From contig OY969725.1 of assembly GCA_963702195.1 (NCBI GenBank), forward strand, positions 806,001-870,000: a stretch of DNA of 64,000 nucleotides, given 5' to 3'. This stretch comes from AC-56 sp963702195 (GTDB taxonomy: Bacteria; Actinomycetota; Thermoleophilia; Solirubrobacterales; 70-9). The position numbers were made by a program, and so were the translations under genes. The number at the start of each line of letters is the position of its first letter. The first letter of the stretch is position 1. This document shows positions 50,264-58,735 of the stretch, in pieces. The notes under the pieces were generated by a model, which saw nothing but the letters and a program-made list of their open reading frames with translations, was not told where the DNA came from and did no database searches.

Positions 50264-50698
50264 TCAGACGACGGCGGGCACCTCCGTCTCGGCCAGGAAC
50301 TCCTCGAAATGCTTGTGCGAAGGGCAGAAGTCGCGGCCGGGCAGCGGCACCCGCTGGCACGGAGTCCCCTCGCGCGTATGTGCCTGACAGTGGCGCGGAC
50401 GGCCGTCGATGTCCACTCCGCCCGGGCACGAGGCGAGGAACTTCGCCGCGAGGTTGATGTTCATCTCGACCGCGCGCCAGGCGTGGACCTGTTCGGTCAA
50501 CCGGATGTAGGGACGGACCTCCCCGAAGAGCCAGCGGGCTGGGTTGGCGAAGTAGCGGCCGTCGTAGGTCATGCGCTGGATCGCGGCCTCGCAGGCGTCG
50601 AGGACGATCTGGCGGTTCCGAGTGCCGCTCGGGTCCTCCTCGTCCGCCGCCACGCGAGGGGCCAACTCCCGATAGATGGAGCGGCTGAAGTGATACAT
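50264..50698 (-). CDS. Conserved Cys/His-rich actinobacterial protein
   Basis: A 144-residue protein starting MYHFSRSIYRELAPRV, an N-terminus I have seen in Thermoleophilia hypothetical proteins. The C-terminus has a zinc-binding pattern: CPGGVDIDGRPRHCQAHTRE then GTPCQRVPLPGRDFCPSHKH. ATG 50698; the frame extends upstream but is not family-like. Divergent from a VOC gene across a 161-base gap holding a CGCAAA/TTTGCG repeat (50787-50805). Function unknown, nucleic-acid binding possible. Confidence 0.75.
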   Translation of the reverse strand: MYHFSRSIYRELAPRVAADEEDPSGTRNRQIVLDACEAAIQRMTYDGRYFANPARWLFGEVRPYIRLTEQVHAWRAVEMNINLAAKFLASCPGGVDIDGRPRHCQAHTREGTPCQRVPLPGRDFCPSHKHFEEFLAETEVPAVV

Positions 50699-50859
50699 CC
50701 GGTAACCCCCTTGGTTGTCCGTACCGAGGCCCTTCGCACTCCGTGCGTGCTGGGGCTCGTACGCATGACTTCCCAGGTTCGCTTGCCGCAAACATCTTTT
50801 TTGCGCAGGTGGACGAATGTCGCACGGCAGGTCGCTTTCGAGCCTGCGAGGATGAGCCC

Positions 50860-51282
50860 GTGGAACAGCGGCTGAGCCTGATCACGCTCGGGGTCGCGGA
50901 CCTGGCCCGGGCGCGGGCCTTCTACGAGGGAATGGGGTGGAACACCGGTGCCGATCCCGGCGACGACGTCGCCTTCTTTGCGACGCCCGGCTGCATCGTC
51001 GCCCTGTGGGATCGCGCGAAGCTGGCGGAGGACAGCGCCGTCACCGACCCCGGCGGTTGGGGCGGGGTCACCCTCGCCCACAACGTCCGCTCGCCGGAGG
51101 AGGTGGACGCCGTGCTCGCCGAGGCGGAGGCCGCGGGAGCAATCATCACCCGCCCGGCAGGGGACACGTTCTACGGCGGCTACTCCGGCATCTTCGAGGA
51201 TCCGGACGGCCACCCGTGGGAGGTCGCCCACAACCCGCACTGGACGCTGAACGACGACGGCTCGATCTCGCTCCCCGAGTGA
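50860..51282 (+). CDS. VOC/glyoxalase-like protein
   Basis: A 140-residue VOC-family protein: LSLITLGVADLARARAFYEG at the start, VTLAHNVRSPEEVDAV and YSGIFEDPDGHPWEVAHNPH at the end. Second-module ligand residues (His/Glu) are present; the first-module ligand is Thr. It resembles small bleomycin-resistance-like or lactoylglutathione-lyase-like proteins without known substrate. GTG 50860 follows GCGAGGA. Single gene. Confidence 0.87.
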   Translation: MEQRLSLITLGVADLARARAFYEGMGWNTGADPGDDVAFFATPGCIVALWDRAKLAEDSAVTDPGGWGGVTLAHNVRSPEEVDAVLAEAEAAGAIITRPAGDTFYGGYSGIFEDPDGHPWEVAHNPHWTLNDDGSISLPE

Positions 51283-51297
51283 GCCGGCCCCCTGCCC

Positions 51298-51951
51298 CTA
51301 CAGCGCGGCGAGCGCCTCGGGAATAGGAACCTCGCCGGAGAGCAGGTCGAAGGCCGCGTGGATCGTCCGCGGCTCGTCGAGGCAGCCGAGCAGGGTAGCG
51401 GCGACGTCGTCGCGCGGGATCTGCCCGTAGCGGCCGAGGTCCTCGCTCGCGGCGATCAGGTCCGTTCCCGGGTCGTCCGTGAGCCCGCCCGGGCGCACGA
51501 TCGTGTGGTCGAGGCCGCTCTCGGCCACCTCGCGGTCGGCGTCCGCCTTCGCCTCGTAGTAGGGGCGCATCTCGTCCGACCAGTTCTCCGGATGGTTGGC
51601 GCCGATCGCCGAGACGATCAGGTAGCGGGAGATGTCGTTCATCCGGGCCGCCTCGATCAGCTTCACCGCTCCGCCGTAGTCCACTGTGCGCTTCCGGGCG
51701 GCGCCACTCCCGGGCCCCGCCCCGGCCGCGAAGACAACGGCATCGACGCCCGCGATCGAGCGAGCGATGGCGTCGGCGTCCAGGTTCTCGATGTCGGCGC
51801 CCACCGCGGTTGCACCCGTGGCCTCGACGTCGGCGGCTTGATCGGGGTTGCGGATCAGGCCGCGGGCGCGATCGCCGCGCTCCGACAGCAGGCGAAGCAG
51901 CCGCAAAGCGATCTTCCCGTGCCCACCGATGACCGCCACTTCCATCGCCAT
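51298..51951 (-). CDS. NAD(P)-binding atypical SDR (NmrA/YwnB-like)
   Basis: A 217-residue Rossmann protein with cofactor motif VIGGHGKIALRLLRLL. It has VVFAAGAGPGSG, RYLIVSAIGA and IVRPGGLTDDPG, typical of NAD(P)H-binding atypical SDRs. No YxxxK pair is obvious (ends YYEAKADAD). Such proteins sense redox cofactors or reduce quinone-like compounds. ATG 51951 or the ATG two codons later. Convergent with the VOC gene. Confidence 0.88.
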   Translation of the reverse strand: MAMEVAVIGGHGKIALRLLRLLSERGDRARGLIRNPDQAADVEATGATAVGADIENLDADAIARSIAGVDAVVFAAGAGPGSGAARKRTVDYGGAVKLIEAARMNDISRYLIVSAIGANHPENWSDEMRPYYEAKADADREVAESGLDHTIVRPGGLTDDPGTDLIAASEDLGRYGQIPRDDVAATLLGCLDEPRTIHAAFDLLSGEVPIPEALAAL

Positions 51952-52020
51952 GCCGAATGCTTATCACGCGGGCGCCCCCCGCAACTCTCACCCGCTCAGC
52001 GTGCCGCGTAGGATGCGCCC

Positions 52021-52386
52021 GTGGACGATCTTGGAGCGCCCAGTTCCTACCTGACGCTCGAGAAGGGAGCCCCCTGCTACTCGAGCGACGGTCAGCACCT
52101 GGGCAAGGTCGAGCACGTGCTCGCCGATCCGGGCCTGGACCTCTTCGACGGCATCGTGCTGGACAGGAGCGTGCTGCCCGGTGGTCATCGCTTCGTGGAC
52201 GCCGACCAGGTTGCCTCGATCTACGAGCGCGGACTCGTGCTCTCCGTCGACGCCGCCGCGGCCCAGGGCCTGCCGGAGCCCACGCCGAGCGCGGGCGCGA
52301 TCGACGTGGGGCCCGACGACGTCGTCCCGGACGAGATGCGCGACAAGCTCCACCGGGCGTGGGACCGGATCTCCGGGAAGGAGTAG
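52021..52386 (+). CDS. PRC-barrel-like protein
   Basis: A 121-residue protein with a PRC-barrel-type beta fold: KGAPCYSSDGQHLGKVEHVL and DLFDGIVLDRSVLPGGHRFV. The C-terminus is an acidic helix (PDEMRDKLHRAWDRISGKE). PRC barrels occur in photosynthetic and RNA-processing proteins and in stand-alone stress proteins in actinobacteria. GTG 52021. Stands between two minus-strand genes. Confidence 0.78.
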   Translation: MDDLGAPSSYLTLEKGAPCYSSDGQHLGKVEHVLADPGLDLFDGIVLDRSVLPGGHRFVDADQVASIYERGLVLSVDAAAAQGLPEPTPSAGAIDVGPDDVVPDEMRDKLHRAWDRISGKE

Positions 52387-52402
52387 CGCCGCCAGTCCCG
52401 GT

Positions 52403-53317
52403 CTAGGCGCCCGCGGCCTCGAGCGCGGCGCCGTGGAGGATGTCGTGCTCGGACACCTCGATCCGCTGCAGCCCGAAGGCCCGCATCGCCTGAATCAGGA
52501 TCACGACGCCCGCCACGATCGTGGGCGCCCGACCCGGATGCAGGCCGGGGACCTCGAGCCTTTCTGCCAGCGACTTGCCGGAGAGCATCGAGTACATGTG
52601 CTGGATCGCGTCGAACGAGAGGACGTAGCCGTGGACCCGTTCGGGGTCGTAGGGGTCCAGCCGCTGGTCGATGGCAGCGAGCGAGGTCGGGGTGCCGGCG
52701 ACCGCGATGCCGGTGTGGATCTCGAAGAAGTCGGCCGCCGCGAGCTCGGCGAACAGCTGCTTGCGGATGTCGTCCGCGAGCGCCTCGAGCTCGGATGCGG
52801 TCGGCGGGTCGTTGCGCACGTGGCGCTCGGTGTGACGGACCGTTCCGACCTGCAGGGAGGTGTGAAAGTCCATCTCCTTGCCCGAGCCGACGACGACTTC
52901 GGTGGAGCCTCCGCCGATGTCGATGACCAGGGTGCCGTCCGAGGGTGGGCGGCCGGCGACCGCCCCGAGGTAGGTCAGTCGGGCCTCCTCATCGCCGGTG
53001 AGGATCCGCGCGTTGAGCGCGAAGCGCTCGCGCAGCTCGGCGATGAAGGCGCCGGAGTTCTCCGCGTCGCGGACCGCGCTGGTGGCGAGCACTGAGACGA
53101 CCTCGGGCTCGAGCGGCTCGTAGAGCTCGATGTACTCGCCGACCGTGTCGGCCACGTCCTCGATCGCCTCGGTGGCGAGCTGCCTTGACGTGTCGACGCC
53201 GCGGCCGAGCCGGGTGACCGTTGAGCGCCGCTCGAGCTCGCTCACCCGGCCTTCGGTGACATCGGCCACGAGCAGGCGGGTCGAGTTCGTTCCCATGTCC
53301 ACCACAGCCACTCGCAC
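52403..53317 (-). CDS. ppx: Ppx/GppA family exopolyphosphatase
   Basis: A 304-residue ASKHA-fold phosphatase. VAVVDMGTNSTRLLVADV (phosphate-1), EEARLTYLGAVAG, and VIDIGGGSTEVVVG (phosphate-2) are all present, as is the adenosine-like motif VAGTPTSLAAI. It lacks the C-terminal HD domain of long Ppx proteins, as in mycobacterial Ppx1. It hydrolyses polyphosphate or pppGpp. GTG/ATG start at 53317. Divergent from the lipoprotein gene. Confidence 0.93.
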   Translation of the reverse strand: MRVAVVDMGTNSTRLLVADVTEGRVSELERRSTVTRLGRGVDTSRQLATEAIEDVADTVGEYIELYEPLEPEVVSVLATSAVRDAENSGAFIAELRERFALNARILTGDEEARLTYLGAVAGRPPSDGTLVIDIGGGSTEVVVGSGKEMDFHTSLQVGTVRHTERHVRNDPPTASELEALADDIRKQLFAELAAADFFEIHTGIAVAGTPTSLAAIDQRLDPYDPERVHGYVLSFDAIQHMYSMLSGKSLAERLEVPGLHPGRAPTIVAGVVILIQAMRAFGLQRIEVSEHDILHGAALEAAGA

Positions 53318-53395
53318 GGCGGCGCAGCCTAGTGATCCCAGGGCGCCGGCGGCCCTATTGACTTCCGCCGAACCGCGGGTTAGGGTGCCCGCCCC

Positions 53396-54271
53396 GTGCG
53401 CGCTGCCGAATGGACCACGTCGCTGCGCCTCGCCCTGATCGTCGCCGTCGTGACGGCCGCCCTAGGCTTGGCGGCGTGCGGCAGCGGCAGCTCCGGCTCC
53501 ACCGGAGCGAGCGGAGCATCGGGTGCATCCGGCGAGCAGGGGGCGACCTCCAACATCAGCACTACCTTCGCGAAGCCGACCAACAAGGAGAACGCCATCG
53601 GTGCGACGTTCCTGAAGGAGGGCGGCATCGCGGGGCTGGCGCAGATCCTCGGGAGCACGTTCGACATTCCCAAGCACATCACCGTGAACGGGGTGAACGG
53701 CCTCGACGGCGGACCCCACTTCGACCCGTCCAATGACACCATCACCTTCCAGTACGGCTTCGCGGCGCTGATCTTCGAGACGCTCAAGCAGAACAACCCC
53801 GACTGGAGCAACCACAAGGTCGGGTTCGCCACCGGCTCGGTGATTGCGTTCATCCTCGAGCACGAGTTCACGCACGCGCTGATCCACATCTACAACCTCC
53901 CGGTGCTCGGCAAGGAGGAGGACGCGGCCGACACCCTGGCGACGCTGTTGCTGCTGAAGTCCCCGAAGGGCGACAAGCTGGCGCTGGGCGCGGCCGAGTT
54001 CTGGGCCGACTTCTCGGGCCGCCAGAACCCGCCGGCGATCGCCGACTACGCCGACGAACACTCCCTCGACCTGCAGCGCGCCTACAGCATCATCTGCGAC
54101 ATCGCCGGCTCCAACCAGGAGCGCTACAACGAGATCAACCAGGCGGGCATCCTTCCCAAGGGCGACATTCAGGGCTGCCGGGAGCAGTACCAGCAGGACG
54201 TGAACAGCTTCACGCAGGTGCTGAAGCCGCACGTCAGCGGCCCGCTCAACTTCCAGGCGCCGTCGAACTAG
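53396..54271 (+). CDS. DUF4344-type putative metallopeptidase lipoprotein
   Basis: A 291-residue lipoprotein with lipobox LGLAACGSG (lipidated Cys28) and a Gly/Ser-rich linker. The peptidase-like domain carries HEFTH at 156-160 followed by LGKEEDAADTLATLL, which supplies the third Glu ligand, as in DUF4344 (gluzincin-like). ADEHSLDLQRAYSIICDIAG is also typical. Proteolysis is predicted, not shown. GTG 53396. It would act on the outer face of the membrane. Confidence 0.85.
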   Translation: MRAAEWTTSLRLALIVAVVTAALGLAACGSGSSGSTGASGASGASGEQGATSNISTTFAKPTNKENAIGATFLKEGGIAGLAQILGSTFDIPKHITVNGVNGLDGGPHFDPSNDTITFQYGFAALIFETLKQNNPDWSNHKVGFATGSVIAFILEHEFTHALIHIYNLPVLGKEEDAADTLATLLLLKSPKGDKLALGAAEFWADFSGRQNPPAIADYADEHSLDLQRAYSIICDIAGSNQERYNEINQAGILPKGDIQGCREQYQQDVNSFTQVLKPHVSGPLNFQAPSN

Positions 54272-54278
54272 CTACGGG

Positions 54279-54743
54279 CTAGAAGGGAGTCCGCGCCGGC
54301 GCTTTCGGTGCCGGCGCCTTCGGCTGCCGCGCCCGTTTGCGCGGCCCGCCGCCCGTGTAGTCGCGGAACTGCCGTTCGAAGTCCGGCCACCAGGGCGGCT
54401 CGGGAGGCTTCTCCGCGCGTCCGTCCTCGCCCCCGCCGCCGTCGCTGGACGAGCGAAGTGCGAGGAAGGCGGTCACGCTGAATAGGACCGCAACCCACAG
54501 GAGCGCGAGGATGAACGAGTTCGACGCCGTGGACGGCCAGCGCACCGCCGCCACCAACGCGTCGGCATCCACGAACAGGCATCCCGGCACCAGCGCGGCG
54601 CCGAACCGTGGAGAGCACGGCCACGAGCGCGTCCTCCGCCGCCTGATCAGGAACACCGTCCACGCGATCAGCGCCGGCCACATCGCAAGGTGAGCGAACA
54701 GCGGAATCGTGATCGGAGTGCCTGCATGGGGCACAAGCGACAT
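54279..54743 (-). CDS. Small membrane protein of unknown function
   Basis: A 154-residue protein with hydrophobic segments at about 13-33 and 77-97. A Cys-containing hydrophobic stretch lies between them, and the tail is acidic then Lys/Pro/Ala-rich (RKRARQPKAPAPKAPA). The central part (RRRRTRSWPCSPRFGAALVP) is unusual in composition, so a frameshift cannot be excluded. ATG 54743. It is convergent with the DUF4344 gene and shares a divergent gap with the tRNA. Confidence 0.5.
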   Translation of the reverse strand: MSLVPHAGTPITIPLFAHLAMWPALIAWTVFLIRRRRTRSWPCSPRFGAALVPGCLFVDADALVAAVRWPSTASNSFILALLWVAVLFSVTAFLALRSSSDGGGGEDGRAEKPPEPPWWPDFERQFRDYTGGGPRKRARQPKAPAPKAPARTPF

Positions 54744-54753
54744 CGACCTCCAT

Positions 54754-54776
54754 CATCTCGCGATTTCTGCGAGATG
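54754..54776. promoter_or_regulatory. Palindrome upstream of the small membrane gene and tRNA
   Basis: Arms CATCTCGC (54754-54761) and GCGAGATG (54769-54776) with a 7-base centre, in the 75-base divergent gap. It may be an operator for the minus-strand gene 10 bases away. Confidence 0.35.
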
Positions 54777-54818
54777 CAACCCCGTACGGATTACACGCCG
54801 CTAACATCTCCGCCACGC

Positions 54819-54892
54819 CGCGGGGTGGAGCAGTCAGGTAGCTCGCCGGGCTCATAACCCGGAGGTCGCGGGTTCAAATCCCGCCCCCGCTA
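54819..54892 (+). tRNA. Initiator tRNA-fMet (CAT)
   Basis: A 74-base cloverleaf: acceptor CGCGGGG with CCCCGC, D arm, anticodon loop CTCATAA (CAT at 54853-54855) on a stem with the initiator-specific GGG/CCC pairs, and T arm GCGGG-TTCAAAT-CCCGC. C1 faces T72, an unpaired first position, another initiator trait. Discriminator A; CCA is not encoded. Candidate -10 TAACAT at 54802-54807. Confidence 0.96.
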
Positions 54893-54913
54893 TGTCTGTC
54901 GGTACGACGCTGG

Positions 54914-54936
54914 AGCCCTCCACTTGGAGGGCTTTC
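54914..54936 (+). terminator. tRNA terminator hairpin
   Basis: AGCCCTCC (54914-54921), loop ACTT, GGAGGGCT (54926-54933) followed by TTC; it lies 21 bases after the tRNA. The remaining bases to 55085 hold nothing I recognise. Confidence 0.7.
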
Positions 54937-55085
54937 GCGTTCTCGAAGGCATCTGCGACGGCCTCCGACACGGTTGCCGTCAATTCGACGCGGTGATGGG
55001 GAACACCGTGGTGGCGGGCGTGTCACTCCGCTGGGAGAGGGACAGGGCTTCCAAGCCCGGCCGGAGCCTGAGGCTCCGCCACGGC

Positions 55086-55634
55086 TCAGTTGGTCACTGA
55101 GGTCACGCAGCGGTACGGCTCGGATACGGGAAGGCTGCTGAACGCGAGCAACAAGTTGCGAGAGTTGTCGTCTCCGAGCACGGCGGCCTCCCCCTGTGGC
55201 CCGGAATTCAAGGGTGCGGTGATCCACTGATCGCCCTGGGGCGCCCCAACGTGGTCGAACACCAACGCGAGCTCTCCCGCGTCCGGCAGTCGGCCCTGGG
55301 CTGAAGCGCATGTCTTGACAGCCTGAAGCCAGCCGGCGGCGGCACGCGGGGAAGGGTCGAAGCAGATGTCCGCAGCCCGCTGCAGGCCAGACGGGCAGTG
55401 CAGCTTCAGTGACGTCCTTAGCCCCGCCGATAGGTCAGCGTTGGCGATGGACTCCCTGATCAGGTTGGCGTGCTTGCCCGACGGTGGGTGGTGGCCGGAG
55501 ACGGTGTTCGGACCAATCTGGCTGTTGGAGGAAACGACGTAGCTTGCCGCGAGCGCCGTTCCGCCCAAGGCCACGAACAGGGCCAAGCAGGCGACGACCA
55601 TTGCGGGGCTTGGACGAAAACGGCGCTTGTTCAT
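55086..55634 (-). CDS. Secreted Thermoleophilia-type protein
   Basis: A 182-residue exported protein. ATG 55634 begins MNKRRFRPSPAMVVACLALF, a single export helix as in the truncated protein at 2742. A Ser/Asn linker (SNSQIGPNTVSGHHPPSG) leads to a Cys-containing domain with CASAQGRLPDAGELALVFDH and YRCVTSVTN. The domain recalls DUF1566/Lcl-type folds, which is tentative. Probably surface-exposed. Function unknown. This is the intact kind of gene from which the fragment at 2742 seems derived. Confidence 0.78.
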   Translation of the reverse strand: MNKRRFRPSPAMVVACLALFVALGGTALAASYVVSSNSQIGPNTVSGHHPPSGKHANLIRESIANADLSAGLRTSLKLHCPSGLQRAADICFDPSPRAAAGWLQAVKTCASAQGRLPDAGELALVFDHVGAPQGDQWITAPLNSGPQGEAAVLGDDNSRNLLLAFSSLPVSEPYRCVTSVTN

Positions 55635-55777
55635 CTGGGCACACCTCCGACAGAGTTTGTTAGGCGGAGCCCAAGCAAATGGCGAGGTGCAGACTTCCTG
55701 TCCTGGTCACCGTTCAGCGCCCCCCGGTGAGGACGATGCTACTCGCGGGCCGACAGTCCGGCGAAATGACTGCCCTG

Positions 55778-55799
55778 GCCGCCGCCCCGTGGCGGCGGC
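55778..55799. terminator. Nine-pair GC hairpin in an otherwise empty gap
   Basis: GCCGCCGCC (55778-55786), loop CCGT, GGCGGCGGC (55791-55799). It lies downstream of the MMPL remnant on the minus strand. The gap 55635-55919 shows nothing else. Confidence 0.45.
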
Positions 55800-55919
55800 G
55801 AGTTTGACACGCGACCTTCCCGCCAGCCGTATCCATCGATACGACGCTGAGGACCGGAGATGGTGCTGGCGGCCCTAATCCGAAGACGACACCGTCCTGC
55901 TCGAGTAGCGGCTGGGCCA

Positions 55920-56138
55920 TCAGTTCCGCTCCCCGAGCAGGAACGCGATCGACGGCACCATGAGAGTGCGGATCAGGAACGTGTCGACCAGCAGGCCGAG
56001 GGCGACGGTGAAGCCGAGCTTGGGCTGCAGTGGGCCCAGCGCGACGGCCAGGAGAATCCAGATCGCGGCGACCACCCACTTTCCACGCGGGCCTGACGCC
56101 CCCTGGAGATGCGTCGCAGCATCGGCCGCGTACAGTCT
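55920..56138 (-). pseudogene. Internally deleted MMPL/RND transporter remnant
   Basis: About 70 residues fuse the first helix of an MMPL-family transporter (SGPRGKWVVAAIWILLAVAL, GPLQPK) to its last helix (GFTVALGLLVDTFLIRTLMV, PSIAFLLGERN). Intact members have about 700 residues between these parts, all missing. The junction is near 56016 with the frame kept. No start codon of the family type is visible, and the 5' end abuts the dehydrogenase promoter. It cannot transport anything. Confidence 0.75.
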
Positions 56139-56175
56139 GCCGACCCCACAGGCACCTCGGCTAGAGTCGCCGGAG

Positions 56176-57840
56176 ATGTCGGTGCTCGAGCGCCGCGGCG
56201 CGCACACCCACGAGGTCACCAACCAGCCACCACCGCTCGTCGACTACAACGTCTTCGAGTCCGACCGTTCGCTCGTCGAGTCCGTCGAGCGCGAGGGCGC
56301 CCACTGGGCCAACGAGCGGCTGCGGGCGATTGGAGCGCTCGCCGGCAGTGCCGACATTCGCCGGAAGGCTGTCGAGGCGAACGAAAACTCCCCGGAGCTG
56401 AAGACTCACGACCGCTATGGAACCCGCATCAACGAGGTCCAGTTTCACCCGGCATGGCACGAGCTGCTCGGCCTTGCGGTCGAGCACCAGCTCCACTCGC
56501 TCCCCTGGCGTGAACCCGGCCCCGGCGCGCATGTCGCGCGCGGTGCGGCCTTCCTCTGCATGACCGAGGCCGAGGCCGGGATCGGCTGTCCGCTCTCTGC
56601 GACGTACTCGGTGATTCCGGCACTGCGCCACCAGCCCGAGCTGGCCGCCGAGTGGGAGCCACGCATCCTCTCCTCCGAGTACGACCCGCGCGACGTGCCG
56701 GCCACGCAGAAGTCCGGCGCGCTCGCCGGCATGGGAATGACCGAAAAGCAGGGCGGCTCCGACGTGCGCGCCAACACCACCGTGGCCCGGGCGCTGAACG
56801 GCGGCGGCCCCGGCGCCGAGTACGAGATCACCGGGCACAAGTGGTTCTTCTCGATCCCGATGAGCGACGTCTTCCTCGTCCTGGCGCAGGCCGACGGCGG
56901 CATCTCCTGCTTCTTGTTCCCGCGCTGGACACCGGACGGCGAGCGCAACAGCTTCCGCCTCCAGCGGCTGAAGAACAAGCTCGGCAACCGCGCGAACGCC
57001 TCCAGCGAGGTCGAGTTCGACGGCGCCTGGGCGCAGCTGGTCGGCGAGGAGGGCGCCGGAGTGCGGACGATCATCGAGATGGTCAACCACACGAGATTGG
57101 ATTGCGCCCTCGGCAGCGCAGCCGGGATGCGTGCCGGCCTCGTCGAGGCCATCCACCACGCAGCGCATCGCTCGACCTTCGGCAAGCTGTTGGTCGAGCA
57201 GCCGCTGATGCGCAACGTGCTCGCGGACCTCTCCGTCGAGTCGGAGGCGGCGACGATCTCGGCCCTGCGGCTGGCGCGCTCCTACGACGACTCGATCGCC
57301 GGTGACGAGCAGGCCGAGGCGTTCAAGCGGGTCGCGAATCCGGTCCTCAAGTATTGGATCTGCAAGCGCGAATCCTCACACGCGGCGGAGTGTCTCGAGT
57401 GCCTGGGGGGCAACGGCTACGTCGAGGAGTCCGGAATGCCGCGGCTGTACCGGCAGGCTCCCCTCAACTCGATCTGGGAGGGCTCGGGCAACGTCCAGTG
57501 CCTCGACGTCCTGCGCACGATGGCCACGACGCCGGGCGCGGTGGACGCCTTCTTCGCCGAGATCGAGGAGGCCTCGGGCGATTCACGCCTCGATCCCTAC
57601 GTCTCGAGCCTTCGCTCCGACCTCGCCGACATGACCGGCATCGAGTTCCGGGCGCGCAGTCTCGTCGAGCGCATGGCACTCGCATTGCAGAGCTCGCTCT
57701 TGCTGCGCTTCGGCGATCCGGCCGTCGCCGACGCCTTCTGCTCAAGCCGCCTCGGCGGCGACCGGGCGAGCGCATTCGGCACCCTGCCGAGCGGCACCGA
57801 TTTCACCCGCATCATCGAGCGTCACCGTGCAGCGCCGTGA
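56176..57840 (+). CDS. aidB: AidB-like acyl-CoA dehydrogenase family protein
   Basis: A 554-residue acyl-CoA dehydrogenase of the AidB branch. The N-terminus THEVTNQPPPLVDYNVFESD is typical for AidB. FAD-region motifs are CMTEAEAGIGCP, GMGMTEKQGGSDVRAN and ITGHKWFFSIP; the catalytic Glu lies in NSIWEGSGNVQCLD. AidB proteins protect DNA from alkylation damage or act as isovaleryl-CoA dehydrogenases. ATG 56176 follows GCCGGAG. It stands alone after the MMPL remnant. Confidence 0.93.
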   Translation: MSVLERRGAHTHEVTNQPPPLVDYNVFESDRSLVESVEREGAHWANERLRAIGALAGSADIRRKAVEANENSPELKTHDRYGTRINEVQFHPAWHELLGLAVEHQLHSLPWREPGPGAHVARGAAFLCMTEAEAGIGCPLSATYSVIPALRHQPELAAEWEPRILSSEYDPRDVPATQKSGALAGMGMTEKQGGSDVRANTTVARALNGGGPGAEYEITGHKWFFSIPMSDVFLVLAQADGGISCFLFPRWTPDGERNSFRLQRLKNKLGNRANASSEVEFDGAWAQLVGEEGAGVRTIIEMVNHTRLDCALGSAAGMRAGLVEAIHHAAHRSTFGKLLVEQPLMRNVLADLSVESEAATISALRLARSYDDSIAGDEQAEAFKRVANPVLKYWICKRESSHAAECLECLGGNGYVEESGMPRLYRQAPLNSIWEGSGNVQCLDVLRTMATTPGAVDAFFAEIEEASGDSRLDPYVSSLRSDLADMTGIEFRARSLVERMALALQSSLLLRFGDPAVADAFCSSRLGGDRASAFGTLPSGTDFTRIIERHRAAP

Positions 57841-57920
57841 CTCGATTCAGTCCCGTGGCGAGAGACCAATCGGGCCCCCGCTACTCACGCAATGCGTCGA
57901 GCGCATGAGAGCCTTGGACC

Positions 57921-58691
57921 GTGACCGAGGCCACCCCGCCTTCCGGTTGGTACCCCGACGCGCATTCGGAGCGCGTCTGGCGTTGGTGGGATGGGGCCGC
58001 ATGGACCACACACACCGCTCCCCGGCGGTCGCCGGTGGCGGTCGACCGCTCGCGCATCCGACCACGCGCGTGGGCCTTCGCGCTTGCGGCAATCCCCGCC
58101 GTGCTGGGGTTTGGGGCGGCCGCACTGCTCGTGATCGCGGCCATCAGCGCCGGCAGCCACACGATCGATCGCCTCGACGCGGCCCTCGTCCCGTTCAAGG
58201 CGCCGGGATCGGTCGCAGTGAGCATGCGCCCGGGGGAAACGCGGACGATCTACACACCTGCAGCGGGCCGATCCGGCAGGTCGGGGTCGACCAACCGGGG
58301 CATTCGCTGCAAGGCCCTGGGCCCGGGCGGCGCAGGGGTCTCGGCGACGGTCGCCGGCGATGTAACCCTGCAACGCGGCCCGCAGAGGTACCGATCGCTG
58401 CTGGACCTCACCGCCCCTCCCTCGGGTGCCCGCCGCGTCAGCTGCCTCCCGGCCTCCGGCGCGAACCGCCCCGTGCCACTGGCGATCGGGCCTCACTTCA
58501 GCGTCTCGGACGTGCTTGGCATCATCGCCCGAGCGGTCGGGGCGGTCGTGGCGATATTCCTCGGGCTCGGAATCGGTACCGGCGTTGGGGTCCTCGTGGG
58601 CGTGCTCCGCGACCGAAGCCAGAAGCGGCTTGAGGCGGAGGCCACCGAAACGCCCCCACCGATGGCCCCGCCCGGAGCCGCCCACGCCTGA
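57921..58691 (+). CDS. DUF2510-domain membrane protein
   Basis: A 256-residue protein. The N-terminal DUF2510 motif PPSGWYPDAHSERVWRWWDG followed by WTTHT is clear. A membrane helix (FALAAIPAVLGFGAAALLVI), an extracytoplasmic beta domain of about 100 residues, and a second helix (VGAVVAIFLGLGIGTGVGVL) follow. The two Cys in the outer domain could form a disulfide. DUF2510 probably mediates protein contacts in the cytoplasm. GTG 57921. Function unknown. Confidence 0.82.
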   Translation: MTEATPPSGWYPDAHSERVWRWWDGAAWTTHTAPRRSPVAVDRSRIRPRAWAFALAAIPAVLGFGAAALLVIAAISAGSHTIDRLDAALVPFKAPGSVAVSMRPGETRTIYTPAAGRSGRSGSTNRGIRCKALGPGGAGVSATVAGDVTLQRGPQRYRSLLDLTAPPSGARRVSCLPASGANRPVPLAIGPHFSVSDVLGIIARAVGAVVAIFLGLGIGTGVGVLVGVLRDRSQKRLEAEATETPPPMAPPGAAHA

Positions 58692-58735
58692 ACGGTCGCG
58701 GTTCTTTCAAATCCCGCCTACAGCGGCGAGAGCGT

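Noticed and set aside
50787..50805. CGCAAA/TTTGCG hairpin with T-rich loop as a terminator
   Set aside because: Lies between divergent genes, where no transcript should end; possibly a promoter element instead.
54893..55085. tRNA-adjacent region as a phage attachment site
   Set aside because: No integrase and no repeated tRNA 3' end found in the window.
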